Shown here: positions 13,894-22,239 of the stretch, in pieces | Layout of the letters: every line of letters begins with the position of its first letter | How positions within the stretch are numbered: the stretch's first letter is position 1 | DNA from: CAXSEF01 sp964236535 | GTDB taxonomy: Bacteria > Pseudomonadota > Alphaproteobacteria > Acetobacterales > Acetobacteraceae | DNA: 36,356 bases | NCBI GenBank assembly: GCA_964236535.1 | Contig: CAXSEF010000027.1 | Location: 1 to 36,356, forward strand | Reading direction: 5' to 3' | The notes under the pieces: model-generated | Database searches by the model: none | What the model was told of the DNA's origin: nothing | Seen by the model: only the letters and a program-made list of their open reading frames with translations | Program-made: the position numbers and the translations under genes

Positions 13894-14766
13894 TCATGCC
13901 AGCTTCGCAAGAAGATCGAGCGCCGCATCGCGCTCGGCGATACGCTTGCTCCCGGCGGTGCCGGTGCCAACGTGGCCCGCCGCGCCGACGGTGATGACGA
14001 ACACCGGGTTATGGCTCGGACCCTCGCGGGAGGCGACCTCGTAGCTGGGCAGCGGCCTGCCGCGGGCGAGCAGCCACTCCTGCAGCGCCGTCTTGGGATC
14101 CTTCGGCGGCAGGCGCTGCGCGGTCATAGCGTCGGCCCAGCAGGCGCGGACGTAGACACGGGCAGCGTCGAGCCCGGCGTCGAGGAAGATCGCCCCGATG
14201 ACGGCCTCCAGGGTGTCGGCGAGCACGGTGGCCAGGCGCTTGACGCCGGCGCGCGCCTCGTTGGGCGCGACGGCGAGGACGCCTGCCAGCCCGGCGGTCT
14301 CGGCGATGCGGGCGAGGACGGGGCGGCTGACCAGCTGGGCGTGGCGCGGTCCGAGCTGGCCCTCCTGCTCGTCGGGAAAGCGCTCGGCGAGCCACTCGGC
14401 GACGAGCAGGCCGAGCACGCGGTCGCCGATGAACTCGAGGCGCTCGTTGGAGCCCTGCCCCTTCTGGCCCGGGCGCATGCGACCGGACGCGGTGCCGTGC
14501 GCGGCGGAACGGTGGGTGAGCGCCTCGCGCAGCAGGGCCGGGTTGGCGAAGCGATGCGCCACCTGGGCCTGGCCGTCGAGCGTCGCCGGGCCCGCGCCAG
14601 CGCCACCGGACCGAGTGCGGCCAGACGGATCGCCGGCAGATGGGGCACCGAAAGACAGATCGCCATCAGACACGGCAGCGGCAGGAACCGCGGCGCAGTA
14701 CGCGGCCCCGGGCGCCGCGGTGGGGTCGGCGGTGCGCAGGACGTCGGGGCGAGCCGCCCCGCTCAC
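13894..14766 (-). CDS. rnc: Ribonuclease III
   Basis: A 290-residue RNase III. The nuclease signature is NERLEFIGDRVLGLLVAEWL, and the second acidic cluster is DTLEAVIGAIFLDAGLD; together they supply the conserved Glu/Asp metal ligands. The C-terminal double-stranded-RNA-binding domain runs from DPKTALQEWLLARG to AALDLLAKLA. It cleaves double-stranded RNA, notably rRNA precursors (established). The start GTG at 14766 overlaps the lepB stop as GTGA, indicating translational coupling; a longer frame to 14829 is possible. The first ~55 residues are an Ala/Pro/Gly-rich extension without counterpart in the ~225-residue E. coli enzyme. Confidence 0.95.
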   Translation of the reverse strand: MSGAARPDVLRTADPTAAPGAAYCAAVPAAAVSDGDLSFGAPSAGDPSGRTRSGGAGAGPATLDGQAQVAHRFANPALLREALTHRSAAHGTASGRMRPGQKGQGSNERLEFIGDRVLGLLVAEWLAERFPDEQEGQLGPRHAQLVSRPVLARIAETAGLAGVLAVAPNEARAGVKRLATVLADTLEAVIGAIFLDAGLDAARVYVRACWADAMTAQRLPPKDPKTALQEWLLARGRPLPSYEVASREGPSHNPVFVITVGAAGHVGTGTAGSKRIAERDAALDLLAKLA

Positions 14767-15527
14767 CGTATGCCCGTGAACAGGCGGCTCCAGCGGACCT
14801 CGAGCGGCCATTCCCAGACCTGCCACCACGGGGCGGTGCTGTCGAACGAGAAGAACATGAACTCGGCGCGGCCGACCAGGTTCTCGGTCGGCACGTAGCC
14901 GACGCCGCCCTGGATCAGCGGCACGCGGCTGTCGGACGAGTTGTCGCGGTTGTCGCCCATGCAGAACACGTGGTCGGGCGGGACCAGGAAGTCCGGCGTG
15001 TTGTCGTACGGCCCGTTCTCGGTCTCCTTGAGGATCGCGTGGCGCACGCCGTTGGGCAGGGTCTCCATGTACTCGTGGCGGATGATCGGGATGCCGCCCT
15101 CGTCGGTGGTGTAGTCGCCGGCAGAGGTGCGCGGCACCTGGACGTTGTTGATGAACAGCTGGCCCACGCGCATCTGGATGTGGTCGCCGGGCAGGCCGAT
15201 GACGCGCTTGATGTAGTCCTCGCTGGTGTCGCCGGGATACTTGAAAACCACGACGTCGCCACGCGCGGGCAGGCTGCCGAAGATGCGGCCGGAGAAGATC
15301 GGCGGCGAGAACGGCATCGAGAAATGGCTGTAGCCGTAGGCGAACTTGGAAACGAACAGGTAGTCGCCGATCAGCAGCGTCGGGATCATCGAGCCGCTGG
15401 GAATGTTGAACGGCTCGAAGGCGATGGTGCGGATGCCGACGGCGATCAGCACGGCATAGATGATGGTGCGCGCGTTCTCCAGCAGGCCGCCGGTGCGGGT
15501 GGGTACCGCCTTCTTGGTCACCGCCAT
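14763..15527 (-). CDS. lepB: Signal peptidase I
   Basis: A 254-residue membrane protease. The N-terminal membrane segment is TIIYAVLIAVGIRTIAF. The catalytic serine is Ser46 in FNIPSGSMIPTLLIGD and the general-base lysine is Lys107 in DYIKRVIGLPGD; the later box GDNRDNSSDSR is also present. It cleaves Sec and Tat signal peptides on the periplasmic face of the inner membrane (established). Its stop overlaps the rnc start by four bases. The upstream gap 15528-15707 shows nothing recognisable. Confidence 0.96.
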   Translation of the reverse strand: MAVTKKAVPTRTGGLLENARTIIYAVLIAVGIRTIAFEPFNIPSGSMIPTLLIGDYLFVSKFAYGYSHFSMPFSPPIFSGRIFGSLPARGDVVVFKYPGDTSEDYIKRVIGLPGDHIQMRVGQLFINNVQVPRTSAGDYTTDEGGIPIIRHEYMETLPNGVRHAILKETENGPYDNTPDFLVPPDHVFCMGDNRDNSSDSRVPLIQGGVGYVPTENLVGRAEFMFFSFDSTAPWWQVWEWPLEVRWSRLFTGIR

Positions 15528-15707
15528 GGGGCGGGCCCGGCGGCGAGGGCGGCGGGGAGGGTCATGCGCGCGAGCCTATCGGTGCGGCCGGCCGAGGGCG
15601 GCCGGCGCGGTCGGGCGGATCAAGCCGGGCAGCCTCGAAAGTGTCAAGGAGAGCGGCCGTCGCGGCCGGCTCGCCGTGCCGCTGCCTCATGCCCTCGGCC
15701 CCGGGGC

Positions 15708-15884
15708 ATTGACCTGTAGCCGAAGCAAGGCTGGGCTTCGCCCAGACCCACCAAAGGCCTGAGACCTTTGGAAACCCATTCCTTTAAGCATATGGATTCC
15801 AAAGGCGAGCCTTTGGCGGAGTCCAGAGGCGGAGCCTCTGGCCTTGCTTGCCTGGCCGCCCATGCTCAAGGCCCGCTGGTATCA
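15708..15884 (+). repeat. Intergenic hairpin repeat, copy G (full inverted pair, short form)
   Basis: Left end ATTGACCTGTAGCCGAAGCA, AGGCTGGGCTTCGCCCAGAC, CCACCAAAGGCCTGAGACCT, TTGGAAACCC; centre ATTCCTTTAAGCATAT; right arm GGATTCCAAAGGCGAGCCTT, TGGCGGAGTCCAGAGGCGGA, GCCTCTGGCCTTGCTTGCCT; right end GCTCAAGGCCCGCTGGTATC, A. The last three bases are the reverse complement of the acpS stop codon. Confidence 0.9.
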
Positions 15885-16292
15885 ATCGATGGCCGGCTGC
15901 GCGTCGATGGTGACCTGGGCGAAGGCATAAGGCGGCTCGTCGGTCATCGTGAGCAGCACGCGCGCCACCAGGCCGGGCGGCGTGATGGCGCGCAGCCGGT
16001 CGAGCGCGCCGTTGGTCAGCACCATGACCGGCTGGCCGGTGCGCAGGTTCTCGACGCCGAGGTCGGAGTGGAACACGCCGTGGCTGAAGCCGGTGCCGAG
16101 CGCCTTGGCGCAGGCCTCCTTGGCGGCGAACCGCTTGGCGAGCGTGGCGGCGTGCAGCGCCGGGGTGCGGCGCAGCGTCCGGGCCCGCTCGGCCGCGGTG
16201 AACGAGCGCTCGAGGAAGCGCTCGCCGAACCGGGCGAGCACGCGCTCGACGCGGCGGATGTCGCACAGGTCGGAGCCGATGCCCAGGATCAT
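15882..16292 (-). CDS. acpS: Holo-[acyl-carrier-protein] synthase
   Basis: A 136-residue AcpS, the normal length. MILGIGSDLCDIRRVERVLARF carries the N-terminal magnesium-ligand Asp8, and KRFAAKEACAKALGTG carries the second conserved acidic residue (Glu in AKEA). It transfers 4'-phosphopantetheine from CoA to ACP in the cytosol for fatty-acid synthesis (established). It lies between rsh and lepB, as in many alphaproteobacteria, where a pyrE or pdxJ gene is often present as well; none is seen here. Its 3' end abuts repeat copy G. Confidence 0.95.
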   Translation of the reverse strand: MILGIGSDLCDIRRVERVLARFGERFLERSFTAAERARTLRRTPALHAATLAKRFAAKEACAKALGTGFSHGVFHSDLGVENLRTGQPVMVLTNGALDRLRAITPPGLVARVLLTMTDEPPYAFAQVTIDAQPAID

Positions 16293-16355
16293 CGCGGCTC
16301 CCCGCCAACGCAGCGCCGGGGGGCGAGGCCGTCCCCCGAAACCGGGCGCACCGCC

Positions 16356-16396
16356 TTCTGGAAGCCGGTCCGGCGCGGAGCCCTGGCCTTGCTCGC
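16356..16396 (+). repeat. Intergenic hairpin repeat, copy H (partial, decayed)
   Basis: CTTCTGGAAGCCGGTCCGGC, GCGGAGCCCTGGCCTTGCTC matches the distal end of the right arm. It ends about 6 bp before the stop codon of the (p)ppGpp synthetase/hydrolase gene (16402-16404), in the standard orientation. It is the shortest and least certain copy. Confidence 0.5.
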
Positions 16397-16401
16397 TGCC
16401 G

Positions 16402-18795
16402 TCATGCCTTCGCCCGCTCCACCTGGCTCACCCCGCTCGCCACGCGCAGCCCGGCGATGATGACCGACAGGTGGCGCAGGTCGCGGATCTCGGCGTCGAC
16501 CAGCACCTCCATGAAGTCCTGCTGCCGGTTGGTGATCTTGAGGTTTGAAACCGTCCCCTCGTGCTTGGACACCGCATTGACCAGGGTGGCGAGCGCGTTG
16601 TCGCTGTTGGCGCAGACGACGCTGATGCGGCCGACGAAGGACGGCCCTGCCCGCCGCGACGCGCGGGTGCCGTCGGGCGCCGGGACCGGCGGCGCGGCGC
16701 CGAGCGCCTCGAGATCCCACTCGACATCGATGAAGCGTTCCGGCGTGGCGGCGAAGCTCTCCAGGGTCTGGCAGTCGCGACGGTGCAGGGTGACGCCCTT
16801 GCCGGTGGCGACGATGCCGACGATGCGGTCCCCCGGCAGCGGGTGGCAGCAGCCGGCATACGCGAGGTTCATGCCGGCGACGAGGCCGGTGACCGGCATC
16901 GAGGCGTCGCGCGCGGTGGGGCGGCCGGACCGCGACAGCAGGGCGGGGATGGTGCGCGGCGCACGCGCCGCCTCGCGCAGCTCGGGATAGGCGGCGTGGA
17001 CCACGTCGCGGGCGCCGAGATTGCCGGTGCCGACCATGACATAGAGGTCGTCGAGCGTCGCGGCCTTGAGCGACTTCGCGACCGGGTCGAGCACCTTCTC
17101 CGAGCCGTCGAGGCCGTCCTGGCGGAAGGCGCGGGTCAGCGCCGCGCGACCGGCGTCGAGATGGGTCTGGCGCTGCGCCTGGGCGATATGGCGGCGGATG
17201 CGGGCGCGCGCCTTGCCGGTGACGGCGAAGCGCTCCCAGGCCTGCGACGGGGTGCCGCCGCGCGCGGTCATGATCTCGACCTGGTCGCCGTTCTGCAGCT
17301 CGTGGCGCAGCGGCAGCAGCCGGCCGTTGACCTTGGCGCCGACGCAGGTGTCGCCGACCTGGCTGTGCACGGCGTAGGCGAAGTCGACGGGGGTCGCGCC
17401 GCGCGGCAGCTGGATCAGCTGGCCCTTGGGCGTGAAGCAGAACACCTGGTCCTGGTAGAGCTCGAGCTTGGTGTTCTCCATGAAGTCGCCCGGACCGACC
17501 GAGTTCTCCAGGATCTCCAGCAGGTCCTGCACCCAGCGCAGCCGCGGCACCACGCCAGCCTCGTCGCCCTGCTTGTAGACGACATGGGCGGCAACGCCGT
17601 TGTCGGCGACGTCGTGCATCTCGCGGGTGCGTATCTGCACCTCGATCTTCTGGTTGCGCGGCTCGCGCAGCGTCACCCCGGTGTGCAGGCTCTGGTAGCC
17701 GTTGGATTTCGGGGTGGAGATGTAGTCCTTGAAGCGGCCGGCGATCACCGGATACGCGGCGTGCACCGCACCGAGCGCCGCGTAGCAGTCCTCGCGCGAG
17801 GTCACGACCAGGCGGAACGCCATGATGTCGGAAAGCTGCTCGAAGGCCACGTTGCGCCGCTGCATCTTCTCCCAGATCGAGTACGGCGACTTCTCGCGGC
17901 CGTTGACCTCGACCACCTCGATGCCCTGCTCGCGGCACACCCGGGTGAGCTCGGAGCGCACCTCTTCGATGACGTCGGCGCCGAGGCCGCGCAGGTAGTT
18001 CAGCCGCGCCTGGATCGTGGAGTTGGCCTCCGGCTCCAGCTCCGCAAAGGCGCGCGACTGCAGCTCGGTCTTGACCGCGTCCATGCCGATGCGCTCGGCG
18101 AGCGGCGCGTAGATATCCATCGTCTCCCGCGCGATGCGCTGGCGCCGCGCGTCGCTTCCGATCAGGCCGAGGGTGCGCATGTTGTGCAGCCGGTCGGCGA
18201 GCTTGACGATCAGCACGCGGATGTCGCGGCTCATCGCCAGCACCAGCTTGCGAAAATTCTCCGCCTGCTTGGTGCGGTCTGACTGCAGCTCCAGCCGTGT
18301 CAGCTTGGTAACGCCGTCGACCAGGCCGGCGACCGTGGAGCCGAACCGCCTGGTGAGTTCGGTCAGCTTGACCGGGGTATCCTCGATGGTGTCGTGCAGC
18401 AGTGCGGTGACGATGCTCGCCTGGTCGGTGCGGTAGCCGGCGAGAATCTCGGCGACGGCGAGCGGGTGGGTGATGTAGGGGTCGCCGTTATCGCGCTTCT
18501 GACTGGCGTGCGCCGCGGCTGCGACGTCGTACGCATCCCGGATCACCGCCGCGTCGGCACGCGGATCGTAGGCCAGCACGCGGCGGGCGAGGACCACACC
18601 GGGCGCCGGGTCGGCTGCATCGGCCGAGATCCCTACAGGCGCAGGCGCGCTGACGCCGATGCCGGAACCGGGAGAACCCGCGGGAGGCGGAAGGCCGCCA
18701 GCCACGGATCGCTTGAGCGTGTCACGCGGCATGCCGCCCGAACCCTGGTCCGGACATGGGCTGACGCTGGCCGGGTCGTCGAAGACCGCGGTCAA
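16402..18795 (-). CDS. Bifunctional (p)ppGpp synthetase/hydrolase (RelA/SpoT family)
   Basis: A 797-residue Rsh. HD hydrolase domain: AAHASQKRDNGDPYITHPLA then LLHDTIEDT (His134, Asp135, Glu138, Asp139). Synthetase domain: FKDYISTPKSNGYQSLHT and IEVQIRTREMHDVADNG. TGS domain: FCFTPKGQLIQLPRGATPVD. ACT domain at the C-terminus. Both catalytic centres look intact, as expected in alphaproteobacteria with a single Rsh that makes and degrades (p)ppGpp. The 18795 start is TTG without a Shine-Dalgarno; ATG at 18732 (MPRDTLKRSV) is an alternative, since the first ~65 residues are low-complexity. It directly follows rpoZ (45-bp gap), so the two are probably co-transcribed. Confidence 0.95.
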   Translation of the reverse strand: MTAVFDDPASVSPCPDQGSGGMPRDTLKRSVAGGLPPPAGSPGSGIGVSAPAPVGISADAADPAPGVVLARRVLAYDPRADAAVIRDAYDVAAAAHASQKRDNGDPYITHPLAVAEILAGYRTDQASIVTALLHDTIEDTPVKLTELTRRFGSTVAGLVDGVTKLTRLELQSDRTKQAENFRKLVLAMSRDIRVLIVKLADRLHNMRTLGLIGSDARRQRIARETMDIYAPLAERIGMDAVKTELQSRAFAELEPEANSTIQARLNYLRGLGADVIEEVRSELTRVCREQGIEVVEVNGREKSPYSIWEKMQRRNVAFEQLSDIMAFRLVVTSREDCYAALGAVHAAYPVIAGRFKDYISTPKSNGYQSLHTGVTLREPRNQKIEVQIRTREMHDVADNGVAAHVVYKQGDEAGVVPRLRWVQDLLEILENSVGPGDFMENTKLELYQDQVFCFTPKGQLIQLPRGATPVDFAYAVHSQVGDTCVGAKVNGRLLPLRHELQNGDQVEIMTARGGTPSQAWERFAVTGKARARIRRHIAQAQRQTHLDAGRAALTRAFRQDGLDGSEKVLDPVAKSLKAATLDDLYVMVGTGNLGARDVVHAAYPELREAARAPRTIPALLSRSGRPTARDASMPVTGLVAGMNLAYAGCCHPLPGDRIVGIVATGKGVTLHRRDCQTLESFAATPERFIDVEWDLEALGAAPPVPAPDGTRASRRAGPSFVGRISVVCANSDNALATLVNAVSKHEGTVSNLKITNRQQDFMEVLVDAEIRDLRHLSVIIAGLRVASGVSQVERAKA

Positions 18796-18840
18796 TTCAC
18801 GGCGCCGCGGATCGGCCCCTGCCGGAGCCGGGGCGCGGTG

Positions 18841-19242
18841 CTAGCGGCGGCCGCGGCCGCCAAGCTCCGCCTCGATGGCCGCCTCCAGATCCTCCGGCGC
18901 CAGCTCCTCGACCGGCAGTGTCGCTGCCTCCTCGTCCGCGGCAATGTCCTGCAACCCGAAGATGTTCTGGTCGGTCGGAATGAGGTCGAGCACCTCCTCG
19001 TCGGCAGGCTCCGGCTCCGGGGCGCGCGACACCGACTTGACGAGGTCGGCATGCAGCCGGCTCAGCTCGATGGTCTCCCCGGCGATCTCGCGCAGCGCGA
19101 TGACGGGATTCTTGTCGTCGTTGCGCTCGACCGTAAGCTCCTCGCCGCGGCTGATGTTGCGCGCACGCTGCGCGGCGATCAGCACTAGTTCGAAACGGTT
19201 GGGGATCTTCTCGACGCAGTCCTCGACGGTCACACGCGCCAT
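18841..19242 (-). CDS. rpoZ: RNA polymerase omega subunit
   Basis: A 133-residue omega subunit. MARVTVEDCVEKIPNRFELV, LIAAQRARNISRG and NPVIALREIA are the family signature; the acidic C-terminal tail after residue ~75 is typical of alphaproteobacterial forms. It stabilises beta' in the polymerase and, in E. coli, contributes to one ppGpp-binding site (established), which makes its place next to rsh functionally apt. Shine-Dalgarno AAGGGG lies seven bases before the ATG. The upstream gap holds the terminator-like hairpin of the acyltransferase gene. Confidence 0.95.
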   Translation of the reverse strand: MARVTVEDCVEKIPNRFELVLIAAQRARNISRGEELTVERNDDKNPVIALREIAGETIELSRLHADLVKSVSRAPEPEPADEEVLDLIPTDQNIFGLQDIAADEEAATLPVEELAPEDLEAAIEAELGGRGRR

Positions 19243-19389
19243 GACGTGGCCCCTTCGCGATAATGGCAGGTTTGACGACGTGATCTAGGGCTGCGGGCAG
19301 TATCGCGCAAGGACGCAGGTCGTCCTCGGAGCCCGAATGACCCTTGGCGGCCGCCTGTCCGACTGCAGGGCCGCCTGCCCGACGCCACA

Positions 19390-19431
19390 CCGGGCGAGCG
19401 CGCCGCCTGCGGCGCTGTCCGCCTCGCCCGG
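19390..19431 (-). terminator. Nested GC-rich hairpin after the acyltransferase gene
   Basis: The outer stem CCGGGCGAG (19390-19398) pairs with CTCGCCCGG (19423-19431); the inner stem GCGCCGC (19400-19406) pairs with GCGGCGC (19409-19415). It starts 5 bp beyond the acyltransferase stop (19436-19438). There is no T tract, so it is a possible rather than classical intrinsic terminator; it also lies upstream of the rpoZ start. Confidence 0.5.
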
Positions 19432-19435
19432 GCGC

Positions 19436-20725
19436 CTAGGCCGTATGGGCGTTACCGGCTTCGAACGGCCGCGATTCGCCGGTTTCGGCCAGTCTGTATT
19501 CCGGCGGCAGAGCTTCCTCGGCTCCCGGGCGCAACGCCGGCGGGGTGACCGCGGCCGTCTTGCCGATGCGACGCGCCAGCCGCATCGAGGGTCGCTCGAC
19601 CAGGCGGTAGAAGACATACGCTCCCGCCAGGGTGAGGACGATCGCCAGGAGGAGGAAGCCGGCCGACGACGCCAGGCTGGTCCAGCCCGATCGCTTCTGC
19701 ACCGCTCCCACCAGCCCGATCACCGGGACATGCAGCAGGTAGAACGAGTAGCTCAGCGAGCCCACGAACAGCAGCGGCGGCCACCCGAGCCAGGTCGCGA
19801 GACCGCCCACCCGGGCCGCGAGCAGCAGCGAGGCCGCGGTCACCAGCGTGGCCAGCACCGAGACCGCCTTCGCATTGAGCGCGAAGGGATGGGCCTCGTC
19901 GATGATGTCGGCAACCAGGACGAGGGCGAGCAGCCCGAGCGCCGCCGCCACGTGGGCCGCCCGCAACCGCCCCAGCGCCACGTAGGCGACGCTCGCGCCG
20001 GCCAGGAACCGGAAGGCGGTGGGCGGGAACCACGCCAGGAACACGCCCGGCGCGAAGTGCTCATTGTCGCCGAACAGCCCGACCGGCCAGGCCATCGACA
20101 GCACGAACGCGCACAGGGTGGCCGTCGCCCCGGCGTAGCCCAGGTCCACACGCGCCCGCGCCGGCCACCAGCGCGACAGCATCAGCAGCAGGATGAAGGC
20201 CAGATAGAGCTGCACCTCCAGGCAAAGCGTCCAGAACACCACCACGACCTGTCCCTGGCCGAGGATGTTCTGCAGGTAGACGAGGTGGCTCAGCAGCTCC
20301 GGTGCCGTCGGCATCGCCTCGGGCCGGTTGCCGAATTTCTGCCGCAGCACGATCCAGAGAATGCCGACCACGATCGCGCACCAGTACGGCGGATCGAGAC
20401 GCAGGGCGCGCCGGACGGCGAACCGCCCCGCGTAGCCTGGCGTCACGCGATCGTCGCCGATCGAGTACGCGATCACGAAGCCGCTGATGACGAAGAACAG
20501 GTCGACGCCAAGATAGCCGTAGCCGCTCGCAGCGGCGAGCGGACCCGCCACGCTGCGCGGGTCGGCATCGATCGTGACGGCAAGGATGCCGACGCCGTGG
20601 ACAAAGAACACCGACAGCGCGCCGACCGCGCGCAGTGCATCGATGTAGATCAGCCGAGGCCGATTGGTTCGTGCTGTCGCGTCGCCCAAGATGTGCCACC
20701 TGCGTGTTCGAGGCGAGCGTGTCAT
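19436..20725 (-). CDS. Acyltransferase-3 family integral membrane protein (OafA-like)
   Basis: The ATG at 20725 (MTRSPRTRRWHILGD) gives 429 residues with about ten hydrophobic segments. RLIYIDALRAVGALSVFFVH holds the conserved His used for acyl transfer; GYLGVDLFFVISGFVI and GRFAVRRALRLDPPYW (the R-R-x-x-R-x-x-P box) are typical of the family. Such enzymes O-acetylate or O-acylate surface polysaccharides, peptidoglycan or lipids from cytoplasmic acyl-CoA (established); the acceptor here is unknown. It sits alone between housekeeping genes rpoZ and folK rather than in the exopolysaccharide locus at 24-34 kb. An in-frame extension to 20818 is possible but low-complexity. Confidence 0.88.
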   Translation of the reverse strand: MTRSPRTRRWHILGDATARTNRPRLIYIDALRAVGALSVFFVHGVGILAVTIDADPRSVAGPLAAASGYGYLGVDLFFVISGFVIAYSIGDDRVTPGYAGRFAVRRALRLDPPYWCAIVVGILWIVLRQKFGNRPEAMPTAPELLSHLVYLQNILGQGQVVVVFWTLCLEVQLYLAFILLLMLSRWWPARARVDLGYAGATATLCAFVLSMAWPVGLFGDNEHFAPGVFLAWFPPTAFRFLAGASVAYVALGRLRAAHVAAALGLLALVLVADIIDEAHPFALNAKAVSVLATLVTAASLLLAARVGGLATWLGWPPLLFVGSLSYSFYLLHVPVIGLVGAVQKRSGWTSLASSAGFLLLAIVLTLAGAYVFYRLVERPSMRLARRIGKTAAVTPPALRPGAEEALPPEYRLAETGESRPFEAGNAHTA

Positions 20726-20940
20726 GCGCCGACCAGACAGCAGAGGCGGCGGCGCAGCCCGCAAGGATGCGGCCCGGCGGCCTAGATGCTGGGTGACGGC
20801 TGAGCATCCGCTGCTCAACCGCGCCCCCTGCCCGGCGCCGTTCCGGACGCGACCCCGTCGCGTCGCGTAGCTGAATACCGCGCCAGCGCCGCCATGTCGA
20901 ACCCGGGATCTGCCGGACCGCCGCGGCCGCGCGCCCTGCC

Positions 20941-21474
20941 CTACCCGGCTGCGTCTTCGGACAGCCGGCGTACGGCCTGCGCCGGCATGCTGTCGAGCAG
21001 CTCGCCGACGCTGCGTCCGGACCGGGGGTGGGTCCAGGCGGGTGCGACGTCGCGCAGCGGTTCGAGCACGAACCGGCGCAGGTGGGCGCGCGGGTGCGGG
21101 ACCACTGGGTCGGGCGCGTCGCGCGTCAGCGATGCGGCACCGGGCAGGCCGGCCGGGTCGTCCATCGCGATGACGTCGAGGTCGAGCGTGCGTGCCGCGT
21201 TGCGCTCGCCGCGCATCCGGCCATGCGCGGCCTCGATCCCGTGCAGGGCGGCGAGCAAGCCCGCGGGATCGATCGCACCGGACAGGCAGGCCACGCCGTT
21301 GACGTAGGGCGGCTGGCCGGACGGCGGCACCGGCTCGGTCTCGTACCAGGCCGAAACCCGCTCGACCCGCAGGCCGGGGATCGCGGCGAGCGCGCGCACG
21401 GCCTCGCGACAGGTCTCGAGCGGCGTGATGCCGCTGCCCGCCGGCAGGTTGGCGCCGATCGCCACGAGGATCAT
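20941..21474 (-). CDS. folK: 2-amino-4-hydroxy-6-hydroxymethyldihydropteridine pyrophosphokinase (HPPK)
   Basis: From ATG 21474 (MILVAIGANLP) the protein has 177 residues. Conserved HPPK features are the N-terminal IGANLP strand, SAWYETEPV, FVNG-like YVNGVACL, then RGERNAARTLDLDVIAMDD (metal-binding DxD) and VPHPRAHLRRFVLEPL. It transfers pyrophosphate from ATP to 6-hydroxymethyl-7,8-dihydropterin in folate synthesis (established). An in-frame GTG at 21504 would add ten residues; neither has an obvious Shine-Dalgarno at ideal distance. It is divergent from the NYN gene at 21597. Confidence 0.93.
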   Translation of the reverse strand: MILVAIGANLPAGSGITPLETCREAVRALAAIPGLRVERVSAWYETEPVPPSGQPPYVNGVACLSGAIDPAGLLAALHGIEAAHGRMRGERNAARTLDLDVIAMDDPAGLPGAASLTRDAPDPVVPHPRAHLRRFVLEPLRDVAPAWTHPRSGRSVGELLDSMPAQAVRRLSEDAAG

Positions 21475-21596
21475 CGGCGGGCGCCCGGCACGGCGGCGCG
21501 ACACGGCGGCAAGACTTTCTCCCCCGCGCGGCCAGCAGTAGGGTGGTCGCGTCGCGCCGGCCTCGGGCCAGGCCGAGATACCGAGGGGATCACCCG

Positions 21597-22226
21597 ATGG
21601 CCTTCCTGCCGCAGGAGCGCACCGTCCTGTTCATCGACGGGGCAAACCTCTACTCGGCCTCGCGCAACCTCGGCTTCGACGTCGATTATCGCAACCTCCT
21701 CGAGTACTTCCGCCGGCAGACCACCGTGGTGCGCGCGTACTACTATTCGGCGCTGCTTGACACCGAGGAGTACTCGCCGCTGCGGCCGCTCACCGACTGG
21801 CTGGCGTACAACGGCTACAGCCTGGTCACCAAGGCCGCACGCGAGTTCACCGACGCGGCCGGGCGACGCCGGGTAAAGGGCAACATGGACGTCGAGCTGG
21901 CGGTGGACATGCTGGAACTGGCGCCGCGCATGGACCATGCGGTGCTGTTCAGCGGCGATTCGGACTTCCGCCGTCTGGTGGAGGCGGTGCAGCGGCAAGG
22001 CGTCCGGGTGAGCGTGGTCTCGTCGGTGCGGACCACGCCGCCGATGGCCGCCGACGAGCTGCGCCGGCAGGCCGACGTCTTCCTGGAGCTTGCCGAGATC
22101 GCGCCCGAATTCACCCGGCGCCAGGTGGAATCCCGGCCGCGGCCGGTGCCCGCCCGGCCGCCGGCCGAGCCGTTTCCCGCCCGGTCGCTGGCCGAGCCCT
22201 TTGTCGATCCCGGCGATGCAGGCTGA
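21597..22226 (+). CDS. NYN-domain (LabA/DUF88) putative RNase
   Basis: A 209-residue protein from ATG 21597, preceded by GAGGGG. NYN/PIN-like nuclease core: TVLFIDGANLYSASRNLG (first Asp), KGNMDVELAVDMLELA (second acidic site) and AVLFSGDSDFRRLVEAVQ (third). These Asp residues form the metal site in the NYN family, thought to cleave RNA (family knowledge; substrate unknown). A Pro/Arg-rich tail from about residue 180 has tandem RPPAEPFPARSLAEPF-like units. Its stop is 13 bp before the ATG of the uracil-DNA glycosylase gene, which suggests one operon. This neighbourhood with folK, rpoZ and rsh is common in alphaproteobacteria. Confidence 0.9.
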   Translation: MAFLPQERTVLFIDGANLYSASRNLGFDVDYRNLLEYFRRQTTVVRAYYYSALLDTEEYSPLRPLTDWLAYNGYSLVTKAAREFTDAAGRRRVKGNMDVELAVDMLELAPRMDHAVLFSGDSDFRRLVEAVQRQGVRVSVVSSVRTTPPMAADELRRQADVFLELAEIAPEFTRRQVESRPRPVPARPPAEPFPARSLAEPFVDPGDAG

Positions 22227-22239
22227 GGCAGGGCGGGGC

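Noticed and set aside
15708..15884. Repeat family as a CRISPR array
   Set aside because: Copies are dispersed, inverted and of unequal length, with no regularly spaced units or cas genes.
16561..18282. 573-codon plus-strand frame opposite rsh
   Set aside because: Antisense shadow of the (p)ppGpp synthetase/hydrolase; Gly/Val/Ala-rich with no motif.
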